Assembly (NCBI GenBank): GCA_032718475.1
Contig: JAUCBJ010007782.1
Span: 1 to 35,209 of the forward strand
Reading direction: 5' to 3'
Length of the DNA: 35,209 nucleotides
Source of the DNA: Nemertoderma westbladi
Taxonomy: Eukaryota; Xenacoelomorpha; Nemertodermatida; Nemertodermatidae
A program made the position numbers and the translations under genes. Below the pieces are notes generated by a model. The model was not told the DNA's origin, searched no databases, and was given only the letters and a program-made list of their open reading frames with translations. Positions 9,241 to 18,754 of this stretch are shown piece after piece (within the stretch, counting starts at the first letter, position 1; each line of letters begins with the position of its first letter).

Positions 9241-9255
9241 TAGAGCACAACATTG

Positions 9256-10052
9256 AAAAGGAACTTGAAAAAATAGTTAACCTGGATTTCTTCTACGTGA
9301 GTTCATGCAATTGGTAACAAAACAATAAGAACGGTAAGATTTCGTCATGTTTGTGTTGCTCTCAGTGTGCGAAACTGCAAACACAGTTGATTGATAAAGT
9401 TGATAGGTAAATTTGGACCTTATATTTTCTTTCAATTTCATATTTAATTTTACTATGTTTTAATATTATTAAATATATCCGCATTCATTGGTTGTGTGTG
9501 GGTTTAATTTTAATATAGCTAATATGTTGCTATAAACAAACATAGGTATAGCTATCCATCACCACCGTGTTCTAGAACATAATCGCAATACATACTGTGA
9601 TATTATTATTAAATGCGTTTAAATCCAATGTGAAACTTCAGAAATGGTTTATTGGCATTTTTACAGAAAGAATAAGGTCCACGAATAATACTAGGTAGGA
9701 CAACCCCTACAGTGCCGCTATAAACGAATAAAAATAGTCTTATAAACAACGAACATTGCATTGTTGTGCCCAATTAATAATATAAATATCTTATCTTTAT
9801 AACTAAAATTACCCCACATCAAACAATAGTAAAATGCTGTTAGCTAGAGAATGTTGTTAGCGTTGTCTAGCGACAAAGTGGAACAGAAAGTGGAACAGTA
9901 AATCAGACCGTTTAAACTAAGATTTTCCCGCGCTGGTGTATAAACCCCTCAATCTCAGCCGGAACTCGATGAAATTAAAAACGGTTTTCAGATTCGTGAT
10001 CAGCACACCTTTTTACATTTTATGATCGTGTTTATAGAAATTTTTTTTTTGA
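9256..10052. other. AT-rich spacer, no gene seen
   Basis: No long open frame, RNA gene or clear repeat is visible. A two-copy AAGTGGAACAG word occurs near 9878-9899. Confidence 0.4.
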
Positions 10053-10065
10053 GTCACCAACCCTA

Positions 10066-10363
10066 TTGCAGTAGAGAGCCTCGGAGGTTTCGGCCCACGT
10101 CAACGGTGACCCAAGGTCCTCCACTTTCCTTAGACAGCGCAATGGAATTTGTGTCCAAGCTGGAAATGCTTCCTGCATCAAGGATCCCTGAACTACACCC
10201 CCCTATCCCTATCATCAAAGACTTGAACTCTAAAGACCATTTGCACACCCTAAGCCCGTCTCTTTGCTCTGTGCCTTTTTTTTCCTTTTATTTTTTTTAT
10301 TTTGCTTTTTGGTATTTCTTCTTTATTTATCTTTGCAGTTACAGTATTACCGGGTATCCTTAA
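10066..10363 (+). other. Unidentified coding-like segment next to the 20-bp satellite
   Basis: From an acceptor-like CTATTGCAG (about 10063-10071) one plus-strand frame stays open to about 10363. The first 65 or so codons have balanced protein-like composition (including MEFVSKLEMLPASRIPELH). After that the frame runs into pyrimidine-rich, Phe/Tyr-coding low-complexity sequence. The first 200 bases are richer in G and C than the flanks. I do not recognise the product. It could be an exon, a retroelement fragment or chance. Confidence 0.3.
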
Positions 10364-10371
10364 ATATATAA

Positions 10372-11008
10372 TTGTTGTATTATGTTGTATTTTCCTGTAT
10401 TATGTTGTATCATCCTGAATTATGTTGTATTATCCTGTATTATGTTGTATTATCCTGAATTGTGTTGTATTTTCCTGTATTATGTTGTATTTTCCTGTAT
10501 TATGTTGTATTATCCTGAATTGTGTTGTATTATCCTGTATTATGTTGTATTATCCTGAATTGTGTTGTATTTTCCTGTATTATGTTTTATTTTCCTGTAT
10601 TATGTTGTATTTTCCTGTATTATGTTGTATTTTCCTGTATTATGTCGTATTATCCTGAATTATGTCGTATTATCCTGTATTATGTTGTATTATCCTGAAT
10701 TGTGTTGTATTTTCCTGTATTACAGTATGTTGTATTTTCCTGTATTATGTTGTATTATCCTGAATTGTGTTGTATTATCCTGTATTATGTTGTATTATCC
10801 TGAATTGTGTTGTATTTTCCTGTATTATGTTGTATTTTCCTGTATTATGTTGTATTTTCCTGTTTTATGTTGTATTTTCCTGTATTATGTTGTATTATCC
10901 TGTATTATGTTGTATTTTCCTGTATTATGTTGTATTTTCCTGTATTATGTTGTATTTTCCTGTTTTATGTTGTATTTTCCTGTATTATGTTGTATTATCC
11001 TGTATTAT
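10372..11008. repeat. 20-bp satellite, left block
   Basis: About 32 tandem copies of a unit close to TGTATTATGTTGTATTATCC. Variants here carry TTTTCC instead of TTATCC, and GAATTGTG instead of GTATTATG. Because 20 bp is not a multiple of three and no frame contains a stop, all three plus-strand frames stay open for long distances. These frames are not genes. The block ends where the L2-like LINE begins. Confidence 0.95.
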
Positions 11009-11011
11009 ACA

Positions 11012-11492
11012 CTGAAGCACAAACCTAGAGGTGTAATACCAGGGGGTGGTGTTGCTTGCATATCGAAAGAAATCCTTCGACTAAAACAACACGAATGTAA
11101 GTTTTACTACTTAACTTTCGATTACACTGAACTAACATTTGTGCATTGCGGGACTGTAATTAGACTGCTAATTATTTACCGAACGTGCCCAACGGGTTCA
11201 CAGCTTCATTGTTTTTTGAAGAATTTGCAGATCTTCTACAATGTATAATTATTCTACCTGGACGTTTAGTCATCTTGGGAGATTTTAATTTCCATGTTGA
11301 TGTATTGAATGATAAAGAAGCTGGCGAATTCTTGGATGTAATAAACTGTTTTGGGCTCCAACAATGGGTCCATGAACCAACACACATAAAAGGTCATACC
11401 GAGATCTGGTTCTAACTACGACAGATGACGACCACATTATTAAGAATGTAAGTGTGCGAAATATCGGTCTATCTGACCACTTTGCGATATAT
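11012..11492 (+). pseudogene. Apurinic-type endonuclease domain remnant of the L2-like LINE
   Basis: Three frames together cover the C-terminal two-thirds of an APE-type endonuclease: HKPRGVIPGGGVACISKE from about 11012, then LVILGDFNFHVD near 11268-11303, then a final SDHFAIYF near 11473-11495. GDFN and SDHF are catalytic-core motifs of this nuclease family, which nicks target DNA for target-primed reverse transcription. Frameshifts near 11185 and 11400 separate the pieces, and the N-terminal catalytic motifs are absent. It is therefore inactive. Confidence 0.8.
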
Positions 11493-13076
11493 TTCAACAT
11501 TAACATTAACAAACCTGAAGTACAAATCGGAAAGATTTCTTTCAGGAACATGAAAAAATTTGATTTGGATATGTTCTTGGGTGACGTGGCGCGGTCACCT
11601 CTTTGTGCAGAGGAATCACACTCGGAGATGAACATTACCGAGCTCACCGATTTATACAATGATACTCTGAGTAATATATTTAACAATCATGTCCCAGTAG
11701 TGGAAAAGACTATCATTAAACACCCTAATGCTAAATGGTATAATAATGACATTACAATTGAAAAAAGAAAACGACGCCAACTAGAACGCAGATATCGGAA
11801 GTCAAAACTTGCAATAGATTGTATTGCATATCGTCAACAATGTAATGTGGTCTCTGAAATTATTGTCGCTGCCAAGGAAGAGTACTATAGCAACATCATA
11901 AAAACTAATTTTGGTGATCAAAAGACGCTTTTCACAGTTATTAATAAAATTCTACACCGCAATAATAAAAACGTTCTCCCATCACATGATGATGATAAAT
12001 TGTTAGCAAATGCATTCATAAATTTCTTTGAAAATAAAATATCAAATATCCGCGATGATATATTGGGCGACCCTCCCGAGTCGACTGTTGCTACGGGCGA
12101 CCCTCCCGAGTCGACGGTTGCTACGGGCGACCCTCCCGAGTCGATGATTGCTACGGGCGACCCTCCCGCGTCGATTGTTGCTACGGGCGACCCTCCCGAG
12201 CCGATGGTTGCTACGGGCGACCCTCCCGAGTCGATGGTTGCTACGGACGACCCTCCCGAGTCGACGGTTGCTACGGGCGACCCTCCCGAGTCGATAGTTG
12301 CTACGGGCGACCCTCCCGAGTCGTCGGTTGCTACGGGCGACCCTCCCGAGTCGATGGTTGCTACGGGCGACCCTCCCGAGTCAATGGCTGCTACGGGCGA
12401 CCCTCCCGAGTCGATGGTTGCTACGGGCGACCCTCCCGAGTCGACGGATGCTACGGGCGATCCTCCCGAGTCGATGGTTGCTACGGGCGACCCTCCCGAG
12501 TCAATGGCTGCTACGGGCGACCCTCCCGAGTCGACGGTTGCTACGGGCGACCCTCCCGAGTCGATGGTTGCTACGGGCGACCCTCCCGAGTCGATGGTTG
12601 CTACGGGCGACCCTCCCGAGTCGATGGTTGCTACGGGCGACCCTCCCGAGTCGATGGTTGCTACTGGCGACCCTCCCGAGTCGATGGTTGCTACGGGCGA
12701 CCCTCCCGAGTCGATGGTTGCTACGGGCGATCCTCCCGAGTCGACGGTTGCTACGGGCGACCCTCCCGAGTCGACGGTTGGTACGGGCGACCCTCCCGAG
12801 TCGATGGTTGCTATGGGCGACCCTCCCGAGTCGATGGTTGCTACGGGCGAGCCGGGCGAGTTGACGGTTGCTACGGGCGAGCCGGGCGAGTTGACGGTTG
12901 CTACGGGCGACCCTCCCGAGTCGTCGGTTACTGTGGGCGACCCTCCTGAGTCGACTGTTACTATGGGCGACCCTGGCGTTTATGCTGGCGACCCATCTAT
13001 GTGCAATGATGCAATTCCGCCTGAAATACTCACAGACTTTCGTAAGGTGTCATGGATGAAACTGCTACTCTTATAA
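11454..13076 (+). pseudogene. Endonuclease-RT linker of the L2-like LINE with inserted repeat
   Basis: A 540-codon frame begins at the SDHF motif. It includes the conserved linker pattern (HPNAKWYNNDITIEKRKRRQLERRYRK, seen as separate words) and then INFFENKISNIRDDI, which normally sits shortly before the RT. From 12066 the frame passes into about 300 residues of a ten-residue repeat of the form GDPPESMVAT. After the repeat it goes out of frame with the RT near 13048. No stop codon interrupts the repeat. The linker match is to L2/CR1 ORF2 proteins from memory. Confidence 0.8.
12066..12965 (+). repeat. 30-bp coding minisatellite, 30 in-frame copies
   Basis: Thirty uninterrupted 30-bp units each encode GDPPES followed by x-VAT. 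A degenerate extension runs to about 12995. Units 27 and 28 (12846-12905) instead encode GEPGELTVAT. Most differences are at the codons after PES (Met, Thr, Ile or Ser). The repeat is GC-rich within an AT-rich element. No copy is shifted out of frame. The antisense and alternative-frame reading (LLRATLPSRW type, 12298-12864) is a shadow. Confidence 0.97.
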
Positions 13077-14614
13077 AAGAGTCGAAATCGAAATCTAGCC
13101 CCCATGACCCATTGCCGACACGAGTTCTCAAATTATCAATAGATCTGCTTCTGCCAATCATAACATTGATAATAAATCTATCTATAACAACTGCGACTGT
13201 ACCCTATTTACTAAAGGAGGCTATACTCCCACCGGTTTTAAAGAAAGTCAGCATGGATCCCGAAATATTTAAGAATTTTCGACCATTATCTAACTTATTA
13301 TTTATATCGAAGCTAGTTGAGAGGGCGGTAGCACAGCAGCTAATTACACATATGAATCTACATGGTTTATATGAGCCAATGCAGAGTGCCAACCGGCAGT
13401 TCCATGGCACTGAAACTGCTTTATTGAAGGTCAACAACGATATATTGCGTGAAATCGATGGTGGCTCAACAGTGCTTCTGATATTATTAGATTTAAGTGC
13501 CGCATTTGACACTGTCGATCACAATAAACTAATATATATTATGGATAATTGTATTGGGGTTCGTGGGACGGCATTGGACTGGTTCACATCTTATCTCCAT
13601 GGACGAACACAAGGAGTCAGGATTGGGGAGTCTTATTCAAAGCACCAAGATATTAAGTTTGGATTACCCCAAGGATCAGTGCTTGGTCCACTACTTTTTT
13701 CGATATATACTCGTTCACTATCACAGGTAATCAGGAAATACGGTCTTTCTCTCCATTTGTATGCTGACGACACGCAGTTGTATATATCATTCAAACCTAT
13801 AAATTATGTGGATGCTGTAAGTATAACCGAAAATTGCCTCAGAGATGTAAGAATTTGGATGAAGGACCATTTTTTAAAAATGAATACAGATAAAACCGAG
13901 GTACTATTACTGCAGTCACGATTTGGTGACCAAGTTGCCCCCATCAAAGTTAATATTGGAAATGATTTTATATCTAACAGCGATCACGCACGAAATATAG
14001 GTTTCATCATGGACTCGCACCTTACCTTTAAAAAACAAATCTCCAATGTTGTACGAGACTCGTTCTACCATCTTCGGAACCTATCTAAAATCAAGCGATA
14101 TCTCTGCAAACCCGACTTAGAAATCTTAATACATGCTTTCATTACAAGTAAATTGGATAATAATAATTATCTTTATTATGGATTGCCTGCCAAATATATG
14201 AAAAAGCTGCAATATGTACAAAACTCTGCCGCGCGACTATTAGAAAGTGTCAAGAAGCGAGAACACATAACTCCCGTTCTAAAACGACTTCATTGGCTCC
14301 CTATTATTAGACGGGTGGAATTCAAATTGGCAATGTTGTGCTATAAGTGTCTGAATGGCTTGGCACCGCACTATCTCAGCGACTTATTGACGCCATACAC
14401 ACCCGGTAGAGAATTACGCTCGAGCGCGGGTAATCTTTTGGTAACCCCTCGGTACTCGCTAGAGAACTATGGCAGGCGCGCATTCTCCATTGCCGGGCCA
14501 CGTGTTTGGAACTCACTACCTTATGACGTGCGATCAGCCACTACATTGACAACTTTTAAATCGAAACTGAAAACTGTTTTATTTCAACGCGAGTACCATG
14601 ATGCGCCTTTTTAA
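13052..14614 (+). CDS. Reverse transcriptase and C-terminal domain of the L2-like LINE
   Basis: A 520-codon frame, uninterrupted to TAA at 14612-14614, encodes the RT part of ORF2. Visible motifs, in order, are DPLPTRVLK (about 20-28), FRPLSNLLFISKL, LLDLSAAFDTVDH (about 145-157, with the first catalytic Asp), LPQGSVLGPLLF (about 205-216) and YADDTQLY (about 237-244, the catalytic Asp pair). The C-terminal region HWLPIIRRVEFKLAMLCYK is typical of L2/CR1 elements. This domain reverse-transcribes the element RNA at the nicked target. The first ATG is not a natural start: the RT is the downstream half of ORF2, split off by a frameshift. The RT core looks intact, but the element as a whole is dead. 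Confidence 0.9.
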   Translation: MDETATLIKESKSKSSPHDPLPTRVLKLSIDLLLPIITLIINLSITTATVPYLLKEAILPPVLKKVSMDPEIFKNFRPLSNLLFISKLVERAVAQQLITHMNLHGLYEPMQSANRQFHGTETALLKVNNDILREIDGGSTVLLILLDLSAAFDTVDHNKLIYIMDNCIGVRGTALDWFTSYLHGRTQGVRIGESYSKHQDIKFGLPQGSVLGPLLFSIYTRSLSQVIRKYGLSLHLYADDTQLYISFKPINYVDAVSITENCLRDVRIWMKDHFLKMNTDKTEVLLLQSRFGDQVAPIKVNIGNDFISNSDHARNIGFIMDSHLTFKKQISNVVRDSFYHLRNLSKIKRYLCKPDLEILIHAFITSKLDNNNYLYYGLPAKYMKKLQYVQNSAARLLESVKKREHITPVLKRLHWLPIIRRVEFKLAMLCYKCLNGLAPHYLSDLLTPYTPGRELRSSAGNLLVTPRYSLENYGRRAFSIAGPRVWNSLPYDVRSATTLTTFKSKLKTVLFQREYHDAPF

Positions 14615-14757
14615 CTCATTTTAACTCATTGTATATATGTTTTTATGTCAACATGTTTTTACTATTTTTTACCGTATTGTTAATTTTTTTTCAAAAGCGC
14701 CTTGAAATATGCCTAGAAAGGCGCTATATAAATAAATATATATTATATTATTATTAT
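14615..14757 (+). other. 3' UTR and hairpin tail of the L2-like LINE
   Basis: This short AT-rich UTR contains a perfect 8-bp stem (14696-14703 with 14718-14725) and ends in TATATAAATAAATATATATT and TTATTA triplets. In related elements this terminal hairpin is recognised by the reverse transcriptase. The tail runs directly into the 20-bp satellite. Confidence 0.8.
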
Positions 14758-17000
14758 TGTGTTGTATTTTTCTGTATTATGTTGTATTATCCCGTATTAT
14801 GTTGTATTTTTCTGTATTATGTTGTATTATCCTGTATTATGGTGTATTTTTCTGTATTATGTTGTATTATCCTGTATTATGTTGTATTTTTCTGTATTAT
14901 GTTGTATTATCCTGTATTATGTTGTATTATCCTGTATTATGCTGTAATATCCTGTATTATGTTGTATTATCCTGTATTATGTTGTATTATCCTGAATTGT
15001 GTTGTATTATCCTGTATTATGTTGTATTATCCTGTATTATGTTGTATTATCCTGTATTATGTTGTATTATCCTGTATTATGTTGTATTTTTCTGTATTAT
15101 GTTGTATTATCCTGTATTATGTTGTATTTTTCTGTGTTATGTTGTATTTTTCTGTATTATGTTGTATTATCCTGTATTATGTTGTATTTTTCTGTATTAT
15201 GTTGTATTATCCTGTATTATGTTGTATTTTTCTGTATTATCTTGTATTATCCTGTATTATGTTGTATTACCTGTATTATGTTGTATTTTTCTGTATTATG
15301 TTGTATTATCCTGTATTATGTTGTATTTTTCTGTATTATGTTGTATTATCCTGTATTATGTTGTATTATCCTGTATTATGTTGTATTTTTCTGTATTATG
15401 TTGTATTTTTCTGTATTATGTTGTATTATCCTGTATTATGTTGTATTTTCCTGTATTATGTTGTATTATCCTGTATTATGTTGTATTTTTCTGTATTATG
15501 TTGTATTATCCTGTATTATGTTGTATTTTTCTGTATTATGTTGTATTATCCTGTATTATGTTGTATTTTTCTGTATTATGTTGTATTATCCTGTATTATG
15601 TTGTATTATCCTATATTATGTTGTATTTTTCTGTATTATGTTGTATTATCCTGTATTATGTTGTATTAATGTATTATGTTGTATTATCCTGTATTATGTT
15701 GTATTATCCTGTATTATGTTGTATTATCCTGTATTATGTTGTATTATCCTGTATTATGTTGTATTATCCTGTATTATGTTGTATTATCCTGTATTATGTT
15801 GTATTATCCTGTATTATGTTGTATTATCATGTACTATGTTGTATTTTTCTGTATTATGTTGTATTTTTCTGTATTATGTTGTATTATTGTGTATTATGTT
15901 GCATTTTTCTGTATTATGTTATATTATCCTGTATTATGTTGTATTTTTCTGTATTATGTTGTATTTTTCTGTATTATGTTGTATTTTTCTGTATTATGTT
16001 GTATTATCCTGTATTATGTTGTATTTTCCTGTATTATGTTGTATTATCCTGTATTATGTTGTATTTTTCTGTATTATGTTGTATCATCCTGTATTATGTT
16101 GTATTTTTCTGTATTATGTTGTATTATCCTGTATTATGTTGTATTATGTTGTATTATCCTGTATTATGTTGTATTATCCTGTATTATGTTGTATTATCCT
16201 GTATTATGTTGTATTATCCTGTATTATGTTGTATTATCCTGTATTATGTTGTATTTTTCTGTATTATGTTGTATTATCCTGTATTATGTTGTATTATCCT
16301 GTAATATGTTGTATTTTCCTGTATTATGTTGTATTTTTCTGTATTATGTTGTATTTTTCTGTATTATGTTGTATTATCCTGTATTATGTTGTATTTTCCT
16401 GTAATATGTTGTATTTTTCTGTATTGTTGTATTATCCTGTATTATCCTGTATTATGTTGTATTTTCCTGTATTATGTTGTATTATCCTGTATTATGTTGT
16501 ATTATCCTGTATTATGTTGTATTATCCTGTTTTATGTTGTATTATCCTGTATTATGTTGTATTTTTCTGTATTATGTTGTATTTTTCTGTATTATGTTGT
16601 ATTATCCTGTATTATGTTGTATTTTTCTGTATTATGTTGTATTTTTCTGTATTATGTTGTATTATCCTGTATTATGTTGTATTTTTCTGTATTATCCTGT
16701 ATTATGTTGTATTTTTCTGTATTATGTTGTATTACCTGTATTATGTTGTATTTTTCTGTATTATGTTGTATTATCCTGTATTATGTTGTATTTTTCTGTA
16801 TTATGTTGTATTATCCTGTATTATGTTGTATTTTTCTGTATTATGTTGTATTATCCTTTATTATGTTGTATTTTTCTGTATTATGTTGTATTTTTCTGTA
16901 TTATGTTGTATTTTTCTGTATTATGTTGTATTTTTCTGTATTATGTTGTATTATCCTGTATTATGTTGTATTTTTCTGTATTATGTTGTATTTTTCTGTA
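14758..17000. repeat. 20-bp satellite, middle block
   Basis: About 112 tandem copies of the same unit as the left block. Here the common variant is TTTTTC, alternating with TTATCC, and GAATTGTG appears only once (near 14994). A few single-unit deletions shift the phase, for example near 15261, 15668 and 16141. Open frames of up to 682 codons over this block have only Cys/Tyr/Ile/Leu/Val/Met/Phe/Ser/Pro composition and are artefacts. Confidence 0.97.
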
Positions 17001-17265
17001 CTACTACTACTACTACTAGGTCGAGCGAACTCGGACAGTGGAAATGAGATCCTTCCAGGCTTCCCGATTCTCCATAGTTGTTGCAATTTCGTTTCTCCTA
17101 AATTCAGTATCCCTTTCAAGTTGATCTATATGTTATGGCCGGTCGTCCACGACTACGCTTTCCATGAGTTGGTTGCCAGAAAAGTAGATCTGGTATGACC
17201 TCGTCTTTACTTCGCCAGCAGTGCCCACTGAGAGCTACCCAAGCCTTTGCTTTCCTAACTTCTAT
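17001..17265 (-). mobile_element. Second non-LTR retrotransposon 3' end (family B) inside the satellite
   Basis: On the minus strand this reads as the C-terminus of a LINE RT ORF. The words SGHCWRSKDEVIPDLLFWQP and HGKRSRGRP are followed, after a frameshift near 17110-17125, by TMENREAWKDLISTVRVRST, and a TAG stop at 17016-17018. The stop merges into a TAG-triplet tail (17001-17018). The pattern is related to family A but clearly different in sequence. The rest of the element is missing, which fits 5' truncation on insertion into the satellite. Confidence 0.85.
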
Positions 17266-18345
17266 GTCCTTTTCTGTATTATGTTGTTACTTTTCTCTAT
17301 TTTTCTGTATTATGTTGTATTATCCTGTATTATGTTGTATTTTTCTGTATTATGTTGTATTATCCTGTATTATGTTGTATTTTTCTGTATTATCCTGTAT
17401 TATGTTGTATTTTTCTGTATTATGTTGTATTATCCTGTATTATGTTGTATTTTTCTGTATTATGTTGTATTATCCTGTAATTTTTCTGTATTATGTTGTA
17501 TTTTTCTGTATTATGTTGTATTATCCTGTATTATGTTGTATTATCCTGTATTATGTTGTATTTTTCTGTATTATGTTGTATTTTTCTGTATTATGTTGTA
17601 TTATCCTGTATTATGTTGTATTATCCTGTATTATGTTGTATTATCCTATATTATGTTGTATTATCCTGTATTATGTTGTATTATCCTGCATTATGTTGTA
17701 TTATCCTGTATTATGTTGTATTTTTCTGTATTATGTTGTATTATCCTGTATTATGTTGTATTTTTCTGTATTATGTTGTTTTTTTCTGTATTATGTTGTA
17801 TTATCCTGTATTATGTTGTATTTTTCTGTATTATGTTGTATTTTTCTGTATTATGTTGTATTATCCTGTATTATGTTGTATTATGTTGTATTTTTCTGTA
17901 TTATGTTGTATTGTCCTGTATTATGTTGTATTATCCTGTATTATGTTGTATTTTTCTGTATTATGTTGTATTATCCTGTATTATGTTGTATTATCCTGTA
18001 TTATGTTGTATTATCCTGTATTATGTTGTATTATCCTGTATTATGTTGTATTATCCTGTATTATGTCGTATTATTCTGTATTATGTTGTATTATCCTGTA
18101 TTATGTTGTATTATCCTGTATTATGTTGTATTTTTCTGTATTATGTTGTATTATCCTGTATTATGTTGTATTTTTCTGTATTATGTTGTATTATCCTGTA
18201 TTATGTTGTATTATCCTGTATTATGTTGTATTTTCCTGTATTATGTTGTATTTTTCTGTAATATGTTGTATTATCCTGTATTATGTTGTATTATCCTGTA
18301 TTATGTTGTATTTTTCTGTATTATGTTGTATTATGTTATTATCTC
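17266..18345. repeat. 20-bp satellite, right block
   Basis: About 54 further copies with the same TTATCC/TTTTTC variants as the middle block, so both were one array before family B inserted. The first units after the insertion (17266-17300) are degenerate. The array fades out at about 18345. Confidence 0.95.
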
Positions 18346-18737
18346 GATTTTTGTTGTATTAATCAAATATAACAAATAGTTACCTTAATAAATAAAAATA
18401 GCCAAGTTTTCACAATAAATCAGACTATATTGTATTGCATATTGCATAATTGCTAACAGATTTCGAAGTCGAACTAATAAACATAATGCTTCTAGAAAAT
18501 ATTTATTATTTATTATATTTCTCCAACCGTTTCCTCTGAGTCAAAGTTTTCTCTAAGATTACATAAGATTTCCATTTAAATCTCGTTGTAAAGTTCATAT
18601 GGAATATTGATGGCATTGAAAACCATTGATATATGACATTTATATGACATATTAGCTGGCCGTTCGCATATCAACTACCAGATGGTGCGACTTTATGCTG
18701 TTATGCTATTGCACAGCATATTAATTAGGATCAGGAG
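18346..18737. other. AT-rich spacer between satellite and NUP93
   Basis: No coding region is seen. It contains several TTTATT words (AATAAA on the minus strand, for example near 18499-18516) that could serve as alternative polyadenylation signals for NUP93. Confidence 0.4.
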
Positions 18738-18743
18738 TTTATT
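18738..18743 (-). promoter_or_regulatory. Possible NUP93 polyadenylation signal
   Basis: AATAAA on the minus strand begins 11 bases after the NUP93 stop codon. If used, the 3' UTR would be unusually short. Further AATAAA words about 240 bases on are alternatives. Confidence 0.4.
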
Positions 18744-18754
18744 CGAAGAACTGT

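Larger units (their letters stand above)
8594..9255. mobile_element. Composite TIR element flanked by 12-bp direct repeats
   Basis: AGCACAACATTG occurs exactly at 8594-8605 and 9244-9255, bracketing two units with terminal inverted repeats (8613-8716 and 8735-9240). A 13-base palindrome (8717-8729) and a short linker separate the units. The 12-bp repeats lie a few bases outside the TIRs, so they are not a simple target-site duplication of either unit. Confidence 0.6.
11009..14757 (+). mobile_element. L2/CR1-like LINE inserted in the 20-bp satellite, 5' truncated
   Basis: The element starts within the endonuclease domain at the satellite edge and runs through an endonuclease-RT linker, an RT domain and a C-terminal region. 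Its 3' UTR contains a hairpin (AGCGCCTT 14696-14703 with AAGGCGCT 14718-14725) followed by TATATAAATAAA and TTATTA repeats. That 3' end is a hallmark I associate with L2-type elements. Satellite flanks both sides, and its phase continues across the insertion. At least three frameshifts (about 11185, 11400 and 13048) disable the ORF. A 30-copy coding minisatellite sits in the linker. Confidence 0.88.

Noticed and set aside
12298-12864. 188-codon frame of Leu/Arg/Ala/Thr repeats
   Set aside because: Alternative frame of the 30-bp coding minisatellite. The GDPPES frame continues the LINE protein and is the real one.
14629-17198. Open frames of up to 682 codons rich in Cys, Tyr, Leu, Ile and Val, resembling membrane proteins
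   Set aside because: They occur in all three plus frames of the 20-bp satellite. The unit lacks stop codons in every phase, so the frames are repeat artefacts.
17195-18379. Further long frames of the same composition (up to 394 codons)
   Set aside because: Same 20-bp satellite. The frames start in LINE-derived sequence and have no domain.
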